The translations under genes and the position numbers were made by a program. From Acidobacteriota bacterium (GTDB lineage Bacteria > Acidobacteriota > Polarisedimenticolia > Gp22-AA2): a stretch of 20,445 nt of DNA. Numbering within the stretch: the first letter of the stretch is position 1; every line of letters starts with the position of its first letter. The DNA lies in NCBI GenBank assembly GCA_027297005.1, contig JAPUIN010000276.1, forward strand, positions 1 through 20,445, in the 5' to 3' direction. Shown piece after piece: positions 15,198 to 20,445 of the stretch. Below the pieces are notes generated by a model, which saw only the letters and a list, made by a program, of their open reading frames with translations, was not told the origin of the DNA and made no database searches.

Positions 15198-16679
15198 TCA
15201 ATTAATGTAGCCGAGGGAGCGCAGGGCGTCGCTCGTCATATCATCCAGGGCGCGATAAGAGCGCTCGCCGCTGATCACCTTCATCTCTTCGTACGCCTGG
15301 AGGGTCCGATCCGTCCAGCTTTCGCAGATCTCGCGAGGTGGCGGGCTGAGGACCATGAGCTCCTGCGGATCGGCCGCGAGGTCAAACATGAACCTCCCTA
15401 TGGTGTCCCGGCCGCGCGTTTCCATGAGCAGCAGCTTGAAGCGGTCCGAGCGCCACCCGAGCCAGGTGAGCGGTGAGGGGATCACCTGCCTCTCCCGCCG
15501 CGCCTGCAACAGAATCTCCCTCGGCTGAGCCGCCTCCCTCTCGCCGGCGACCAGTGGGAGTAATGATCGGCCGTCAATCCCATGGAGCCCCGGTAGCCCC
15601 ACGATCTCCAGGATCGTTGGCGAGATATCCAGAGTCCGCACCAGTCCCGGGACTCGCTGACCGCCGTGCCGGCGCGCAGGCAATCGGAGTATCAGCGGCA
15701 CGCGTACCACCTCGTCGAAGATGGTGCTATTGTGCTCCCAGATTTTCCCGTGCTCTCCGAAGCTCTCCCCATGATCGGAGACCACGACGACGACCGTATT
15801 CTCCCACCGCCCCTGCTCTTTCAGGGTCGCGAAGAGTCTGCCGATCCAGGCATCCATGAACGAGATCTCACCGTCGTACAGCGCGATCATGTGGTCGATT
15901 TCGGCACGCGGGATGTCATCGATCCTCTTCCAGCCGCGCTCGAGGCTGACCCGCGTGAAGGTTTCGCGGCTGCCGTCCAGGGGGCCCTGGTAATCGGGAT
16001 CGTAGCGCTTCCCCCAGGGGGGGGGAGGATCGTAGCTGGCGTGCGGATCGAAATAGTGCACCCAGAGGAAGAACGGCTCCTCCGTCGTCCGCCGGAGCCA
16101 CTCGATCGCCGGCGGGGTGACGGAATTGGCCCGCCTCTGGAACGCGGAGGCCATCTGCTCCTGCCAGCGCTGCTGACCCTCCGGCAGATTGGGATCGATC
16201 GTCCCCGGCCCGCCGCGGATCAACGGCTCCTCCATCCGGTCGTCGTAGACCTCGAAGGCGCGCGCGAGGCCGAACTGCCGATCGAGAACGAACGCCGACA
16301 CGAAGGCGGCGTTCCGATACCCTGCGCCCTGCAGCCTCTGCGCGAGTGTCACCACGTCCTCCCCGAGACGGTAGACCCCGTTGTCATGCACGCCGTGTCG
16401 CGCCGGGTACATACCGGTCATGATCGAGCAGTGGGAAGGTAGTGTCGACGCGACCGGCGTGAATGCGTTCTCGAACACGATCCCCTCGCTTGCCAGGCCA
16501 TTGAGGTTCGGTGTCTCGATCCGGTCGTTGCCGTAGCACCCGATCCGATCGGCGCGCGTGGTGTCGAGTGTGATGAGGAGGACGTTGACGGGATGCTTCT
16601 CGGGGCCTCCTGTCAGGCAGGCGAGACAGGCGAGACAGGCAGCCGCTGCGATCAAAAAAAGCGAGGCGACCCGGGTCAT
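15198..16679 (-). CDS. secreted sulfatase-fold hydrolase (alkaline phosphatase superfamily)
   Basis: 493-residue exported protein with a sulfatase fold. A hydrophobic signal sequence (about 1-22, AAACLACLACL) is followed by the first metal site VLLITLDTTRADRIGCYG (33-50; D39). The nucleophile block is STLPSHCSIMTGMYPARHG (78-96), and the second metal site is VVVSDHGESFGEHG (D302-H303). In true sulfatases the nucleophile is Cys or Ser in C/S-x-P-S-R; here T79 takes that place (TLPSH), so a formylglycine sulfatase is unlikely and a phosphodiesterase or phospho-group transferase is possible. The C-terminus ends LRSLGYIN, a tail shared with its neighbours. ATG 16679 starts at the signal sequence; ATG 16718 with a GGTGA site is an alternative. 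It probably acts in the periplasm on envelope components (inference). Confidence 0.85.
   Translation of the reverse strand: MTRVASLFLIAAAACLACLACLTGGPEKHPVNVLLITLDTTRADRIGCYGNDRIETPNLNGLASEGIVFENAFTPVASTLPSHCSIMTGMYPARHGVHDNGVYRLGEDVVTLAQRLQGAGYRNAAFVSAFVLDRQFGLARAFEVYDDRMEEPLIRGGPGTIDPNLPEGQQRWQEQMASAFQRRANSVTPPAIEWLRRTTEEPFFLWVHYFDPHASYDPPPPWGKRYDPDYQGPLDGSRETFTRVSLERGWKRIDDIPRAEIDHMIALYDGEISFMDAWIGRLFATLKEQGRWENTVVVVVSDHGESFGEHGKIWEHNSTIFDEVVRVPLILRLPARRHGGQRVPGLVRTLDISPTILEIVGLPGLHGIDGRSLLPLVAGEREAAQPREILLQARRERQVIPSPLTWLGWRSDRFKLLLMETRGRDTIGRFMFDLAADPQELMVLSPPPREICESWTDRTLQAYEEMKVISGERSYRALDDMTSDALRSLGYIN
16618..16640 (+). repeat. 9-base tandem repeat in the signal-peptide region
   Basis: CAGGCGAGA is repeated 2.6 times (16618-16626, 16627-16635, 16636-16640). 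On the minus strand it encodes the repetitive CLACLACL core of the sulfatase-fold protein's signal sequence. Strand slippage could vary its length by three residues without breaking the frame. Confidence 0.8.
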
Positions 16680-16797
16680 TTTCTGTTCGGCAGGAGATTG
16701 CGCGGGCCCATGATCCATCCATTCACCGCAGGAGCGATCGGGTCCGAACCCACGGATGACATGACGCCCGCCGCGAAGGAAATTGTAACCTCTCGAT

Positions 16798-16848
16798 GAA
16801 TTGTCAGTCAATCGTGACGAACGTCGCCCGCCATGAATACGACAATTC
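16798..16848. repeat. perfect 8-base inverted repeat
   Basis: GAATTGTC (16798-16805) and GACAATTC (16841-16848) are perfect inverted arms around 35 bases. They lie in the gap between the sulfatase-fold and phosphodiesterase-TPR genes, just before the tmRNA-like 3' end. No T-run follows on either strand. Confidence 0.55.
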
Positions 16849-16859
16849 GCTGTCGCGGC

Positions 16860-16889
16860 GCGGGTTCGACTCCCGCCGACTCCACCCCA
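16860..16889 (+). other. orphan tmRNA/tRNA-like 3' end, possible attachment-site scar
   Basis: GCGGG-TTCGACT-CCCGC (16860-16876) is a perfect T-arm: 5-bp stem with a G53:C61-type closing pair and loop TTCRANY. It is followed by CGACTCC and ACC (16877-16886), the 7-base acceptor strand, discriminator A and start of CCA seen at tmRNA ends (CCCGCC..CTCCACCA is typical). The match breaks off at ACC|CCA. No partner acceptor strand (GGAGTCG or GGGGTCG) lies 75 or about 350 bases upstream, and coding sequence occupies that place, so this is a fragment. Integrative elements often target ssrA 3' ends, which makes a scar plausible. No integrase is present in the window. Confidence 0.45.
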
Positions 16890-16896
16890 GGAACGA

Positions 16897-19446
16897 CTAA
16901 TCGATCGTCTCGAGCAGCTTGCGAGCGTTCGTCTGGTCCGGATCGATCGACAGGGATTCCTCGATAAAGCGTCGGGCTTTCTCGGATTGGTGGATCTCGA
17001 GATAGGCGAGCGCCAGGGCGTTGAACAGGACGGTCGTCCGGACCCCCATCTCACGGGCGGTCTCCAAAGTTTCGATCGCCTCCCTCGGCCGATGGAGCCT
17101 GCCCAGGGCCCCCCCGAGATTGACCCACGACTCCAGGTTTTCAGGCTCTCTCTCGACGGATCGCGTGAGGATCGCCACCGCCTCCTCGAGCCGTCCAGTT
17201 CGGCCGTAAAGCGCCCCCAGGTTCGCCATGGTCGCGGCGTAATCGGGATCGATCTCCATCGCCCTGAGGAACGAACGTTCGGCCTCCGGGATCTGCTTCT
17301 TCCATTCATAGATGATGCCCATCCAGTTGTGATGGACCACCGACTTGTCGTTGTCTGCCAGTCCCTGCCGGACGATCGGCTCTAAACTGAGGACCTTGGG
17401 TGTCCCTCGGTAGATTGTGTGCAGGTCGCTGAGCGGCTCCCCCAGATTCGAGTCGAGCCGCAGCGCGGCGAGAAGCTCCTGCTCGGCCTCCTCGGTTTTA
17501 CCCATCCCCAGCAGCAGAGACCCGATCGCGGCCCGTATCTCTGCGACGCCGGGGTGTCCCTTCTCCACCTGTCTGAGAAATGTGAGGCCCTCATCGGAGC
17601 GCCCGCTGTCCAGGTAGAGTCGACTGAGCCGCTTGTAAATCGAGCGCTCTCCCTCCGGATCGGAATCGACCACCTTGCGCGCCGCGTCAATCGCCGGCTC
17701 GAAGCGCTTCTGCTCCGCGAAGATCCGGGAGGCCATCCTGAGGCCGGGCGCATAGTTCGGAGCCGAACGGAGGACCTTCCCGATCACGACCTCAGCCTTC
17801 ACGTAGTCTTTGTTTCTGAGGTGCAGGGAGGCCTCGTTCAGATATCCGCTGAGGAGCGTCTCGCCATCCGCCCTCGGAGAATCGGCAGACGACGGCGGCC
17901 CGTTCGCCACTCCCGTTCGGGACGAACCATCCGCTCCGTCGCCGATGTAACCCAGGTTCCGAAGCCTTTGCAGAATCTCCTTCTCGATCCCGGCGTCGGC
18001 GACAATATCCTGAGCAGGCCGGGAGGACCCGCCGATCGCGTCGTACGAGGGGAGCGAGCGCATCGGATAGCGGGCGAGGAAGTCGTCGTCGATCGCCTCG
18101 CGGATCACCCTCCCCCGCATGTCTTCGCCGACCGGCAGGCCGCTCAGGTAGAGCACCGTGGGGGCGATGTCCACGAGCTCTGTCGTGTCGAGTCTGCCCG
18201 GCCGGATAGGAGGTCCTGCCATGATGACGATCCCGTAACGCCGGTGCCAGAGGCCGGGCGTTCCTTCGATGTAGGGGGGATCTCTGGGTGGCCGGGCACT
18301 GCCATTCATGAACCCGTGGTCCGACATGACGATCACCACGGTGTCCGGATCGAGCCTCTCCAGGATCTCCGCCAGCAGGCGATCCTGGAAGCGATAATAG
18401 TTGAAGACGGCGTCGTGGTACCTGGAGTAATCCGCTTCGCTCACCATCCCCATCCTGGGGGGCATGTAGTGGGCGAAGCGGTGACCGACCTCATCGATCC
18501 CCTGGTAATACAATGCGAACAGATCTGGCTGGCCATCCTCGAGGATGTCCCTAGCGATGGCCTGGTAGGTGCGGGCGCTCGCGACAATCTTGGTCAGATG
18601 GTTGACCGGCTCACGATAGGCCGCCGTCGGATTCCCTTCGATGCGGGCGCGACCGGCGTGGAATTCGTCTTCCTTGATGGCAACGAATTGGCTGATCTCC
18701 TCGAATCCAATCATCGAGTCGTCCACGATCAGATCGAGAATGTCCCGGTAGTACTCGGGAGGGTAAGTGGCTCCGGCGCGATCGACATCATCCGCCTCGT
18801 AACCGAACAGGCTGTAGGCCACCCGATCCGAGACGACGTGCCCCAGGACCGGCTCGGCGGGCCAGCTCGCCCACCAGGCGATGAACGAGGAGGTCTTCCC
18901 GGCGTCGGTGAAGATGTTCCACAGGGCCTTGGTCTTCCGCCACCTGCTGGTGACCGGTACCACCTGGCCGGTCTGCGAGTCCTTCATCAAGAAATCGATG
19001 ATCCCGTGCTCGTCCGGCGGTTTGCCAGTCACGACCGTCGTCCACAACAGGGGGGACAACATCGGGTGCATCGACTTCATGTTGCCCCACGCACCACGCC
19101 TCCTGAGGCCTGCCAGCGTCGGTAACTCACCCGCCTCGATCAACGGATCGATGATCTCCCAATCGGCGCCGTCAAGGCCGAGGATCGCGACCTTCGTCAG
19201 GGTCTCCGTGATCGGGATCGAGGCGGCCGGCACTCCCTCCTCTCCGATGTCGACCGATTTCTCACCTCCCCGACGGACGATCCAGATCGCCAGGGGCACG
19301 ACCACCACGACCGCCAGCATGGTGAGGAAAAGTCTGAGGGTACGCCGGCCGCCGGAGGCAGGAGCGGGCGGACCGGGAGGGGCCGGTGGCCGATCGCGCG
19401 CAGCACGGCGATTCTTTCTTTGCGGATTTGAAAACATCGGATCCAT
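16897..19446 (-). CDS. membrane-anchored type I phosphodiesterase (alkaline phosphatase superfamily) with C-terminal TPR repeats
   Basis: 849-residue protein. A basic, proline-rich N-terminus (1-36) precedes one transmembrane helix (about 37-57, FLTMLAVVVVVPLAIWIV), placing the rest in the periplasm. The catalytic domain (about 85-500) has the metal site VAILGLDGADWEIID (D92), the nucleophile block SPLLWTTVVTGKPPDEHGI (T136 or T137), D376-H377 in VMSDHGF, and the HRRYGIVIMAGPP histidine. This fits type I phosphodiesterase/nucleotide-pyrophosphatase-like enzymes; the substrate is unknown. EILQRLRNLGYIG closes the domain. About 530-849 hold eight or so TPR units (for example NLGALYGRTGRLEEAVAI), a protein-binding scaffold. 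ATG 19446 lies 12 bases after the permease stop, so the two are probably co-transcribed; ATG 19437 has a better-spaced AGGA site. Confidence 0.9.
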   Translation of the reverse strand: MDPMFSNPQRKNRRAARDRPPAPPGPPAPASGGRRTLRLFLTMLAVVVVVPLAIWIVRRGGEKSVDIGEEGVPAASIPITETLTKVAILGLDGADWEIIDPLIEAGELPTLAGLRRRGAWGNMKSMHPMLSPLLWTTVVTGKPPDEHGIIDFLMKDSQTGQVVPVTSRWRKTKALWNIFTDAGKTSSFIAWWASWPAEPVLGHVVSDRVAYSLFGYEADDVDRAGATYPPEYYRDILDLIVDDSMIGFEEISQFVAIKEDEFHAGRARIEGNPTAAYREPVNHLTKIVASARTYQAIARDILEDGQPDLFALYYQGIDEVGHRFAHYMPPRMGMVSEADYSRYHDAVFNYYRFQDRLLAEILERLDPDTVVIVMSDHGFMNGSARPPRDPPYIEGTPGLWHRRYGIVIMAGPPIRPGRLDTTELVDIAPTVLYLSGLPVGEDMRGRVIREAIDDDFLARYPMRSLPSYDAIGGSSRPAQDIVADAGIEKEILQRLRNLGYIGDGADGSSRTGVANGPPSSADSPRADGETLLSGYLNEASLHLRNKDYVKAEVVIGKVLRSAPNYAPGLRMASRIFAEQKRFEPAIDAARKVVDSDPEGERSIYKRLSRLYLDSGRSDEGLTFLRQVEKGHPGVAEIRAAIGSLLLGMGKTEEAEQELLAALRLDSNLGEPLSDLHTIYRGTPKVLSLEPIVRQGLADNDKSVVHHNWMGIIYEWKKQIPEAERSFLRAMEIDPDYAATMANLGALYGRTGRLEEAVAILTRSVEREPENLESWVNLGGALGRLHRPREAIETLETAREMGVRTTVLFNALALAYLEIHQSEKARRFIEESLSIDPDQTNARKLLETID

Positions 19447-19458
19447 CCTGCCGAACTC

Positions 19459-20445
19459 TTAGGAGCCGGCTACCGGTGACCGCCCGGGTGCCCCGCGCTG
19501 CGCGCGTTTCCTTTTCTCCCTCCAGTAGACCACCACGCCGCTCCCGACCAGCAGGAAGGTCAGCATCACGAGCTTCGAGGTTGCCCAGGCCTTGTTCGGA
19601 TCGTCCTCGGCCGGGAAGAGCGCCAGCACAATCGCCGTCGAGGTCGAGGCGATGCCGAGGCCGGCCAGGAGGATCGCGCCGACGCGACCGCCCGGGGGCC
19701 GGTAGGTGCCCGGCGCGGCAGGCTCGCCCTGGACTTTGATCACCGCGGCGAAGAGGTAGAGGTACGGGATGAGGTAGGAGATCACCGCCATGCTGATGAG
19801 GAGTTCGTAGGCCGACTTCACCGTGCTGCCCGCCTGGCTCAGGACGACGCACAGGAGGGTGATCACCGACTGAGTGATCAACGCGACGTGTGGCGTCCCC
19901 CATTTCGGATGCACCCGCCCGAAGCTCGGCGGCAGGTAGCGATCGATGCCGGCGACGAACGGCAGGCGGGCGGAGGCGCCGAGCCATGCCCCGACGCTTC
20001 CCAGGGCGGAGAGGGCGACGATGAACGCCGCGATCGGAGCGATGCCGGGTATCCCGAGCCGATCCCCGACGCTTGCGATCGCCTCCATGACACCCTGCAT
20101 GTTGGTGATCTCGGATGATGGCAGGGCGACCAGCACCGACACCGTCCCCAGGATGTAGATCAGGATGATGATCGGCGTCGCCGTGTAGATGGCGCGCCGG
20201 ATCGTGCGCGTGGCATCCCGGATCTCCTCTCCCATGAACGAGGCCGCCTCGAGGCCGGTGACGGCGAACGCGACCGTCGACCAGAAAATCAGGTGCTTGA
20301 TGCTGGCGGCGGGGATCAGGCCACCGATGGCGAACGACGTCGCCGAGCCGAAGCGGGAGAGGGCCATGCCGCCCATGACGATCAGGCCCAGCGCGGCGAT
20401 CCAGCGCGCGATGGCGCCGGCGTTGTTGAGCCACTTGCCGAACTC
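19459..20445 (-). CDS. APC-superfamily amino acid permease (partial, C-terminal part)
   Basis: C-terminal 328 residues of an inner-membrane permease; the start lies beyond the window. About eight hydrophobic helices are visible. Family marks include AVTGLEAASFMGEEIRDATR (helix 6 region with a conserved Glu), SALGSVGAWLGASARLPF and YLPPSFGRVHPKWGTPHVAL, the loop typical of APC amino acid transporters before helix 9. The C-terminus is short and basic (WREKRKRAQRG), as expected for the cytoplasm. The substrate is probably an amino acid or amine, but which one cannot be told. The phosphodiesterase-TPR gene starts 12 bases after its stop on the same strand, so the pair likely forms an operon; why a permease is paired with it is unclear. 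Confidence 0.9.
   Translation of the reverse strand, partial: EFGKWLNNAGAIARWIAALGLIVMGGMALSRFGSATSFAIGGLIPAASIKHLIFWSTVAFAVTGLEAASFMGEEIRDATRTIRRAIYTATPIIILIYILGTVSVLVALPSSEITNMQGVMEAIASVGDRLGIPGIAPIAAFIVALSALGSVGAWLGASARLPFVAGIDRYLPPSFGRVHPKWGTPHVALITQSVITLLCVVLSQAGSTVKSAYELLISMAVISYLIPYLYLFAAVIKVQGEPAAPGTYRPPGGRVGAILLAGLGIASTSTAIVLALFPAEDDPNKAWATSKLVMLTFLLVGSGVVVYWREKRKRAQRGAPGRSPVAGS

Noticed and set aside
16680..16889. A complete tRNA or tmRNA gene ending at the T-arm
   Set aside because: No strand complementary to CGACTCC lies about 75 bases upstream, no D- or anticodon arm can be folded, and a tmRNA-length upstream region is inside the sulfatase-fold coding sequence and lacks the conserved 5' end.
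17419..19125. Long plus-strand open frame of 568 codons opposite the phosphodiesterase-TPR gene
   Set aside because: It is antisense to a gene with clear catalytic motifs and TPRs. Its composition (Arg, Asp, Gly, Val, His) is the usual mirror of GC-rich coding sequence and it shows no recognisable domain.

Overview
The window is GC-rich (strong G/C third-position bias) bacterial chromosome with Shine-Dalgarno starts (GGAGG/GAGG) and several GTG starts. Secreted beta-propeller/PKD proteins, alkaline-phosphatase-superfamily enzymes fused to TPRs and a rhodanese-methyltransferase fusion suggest an uncultivated soil or sediment lineage of the Acidobacteriota/Eisenbacteria/Krumholzibacteriota kind. 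That placement is inference; no marker gene fixes it.

Left part (1-2683): a leftward operon runs ankyrin protein -> 65-residue membrane protein -> N-terminus of a transporter cut by the window edge. Diverging from it is a rhodanese-methyltransferase fusion. This converges on a metallo-beta-lactamase-fold hydrolase, and the two stop codons share one CTAG.

Middle (2996-14335): a secreted propeller/PKD protein, a HAD phosphatase, a leftward LysM-M23 peptidoglycan hydrolase, an HD-domain (SAMHD1-type) phosphohydrolase, a secreted protein of unknown function with two similar modules, then the rightward run purF - transketolase - DASS anion transporter. Several of these fit nucleotide and pentose metabolism: transketolase supplies ribose-5-phosphate, PurF uses PRPP, and the HD protein may degrade (d)NTPs.

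Right part (14336-20445): about 0.8 kb of decayed genes on the plus strand. One is an SGNH/GDSL-type hydrolase with a stop, a deletion and a frameshift. The other is the C-terminal end of an alkaline-phosphatase-superfamily phosphodiesterase broken over three frames. Opposite lie three intact leftward genes: an APC permease (cut by the window edge), a membrane-anchored phosphodiesterase-TPR protein and a secreted sulfatase-fold protein. Between the last two is an orphan sequence shaped like the 3' end of a tmRNA/tRNA, a possible integration scar.

No complete mobile element, CRISPR array, rRNA or whole tRNA was seen. I did not find a clearly new multi-gene system. The most unusual parts are the decayed SGNH/phosphodiesterase locus beside intact paralogues, the orphan tmRNA-like 3' end, and the ankyrin/mini-membrane-protein/transporter operon.
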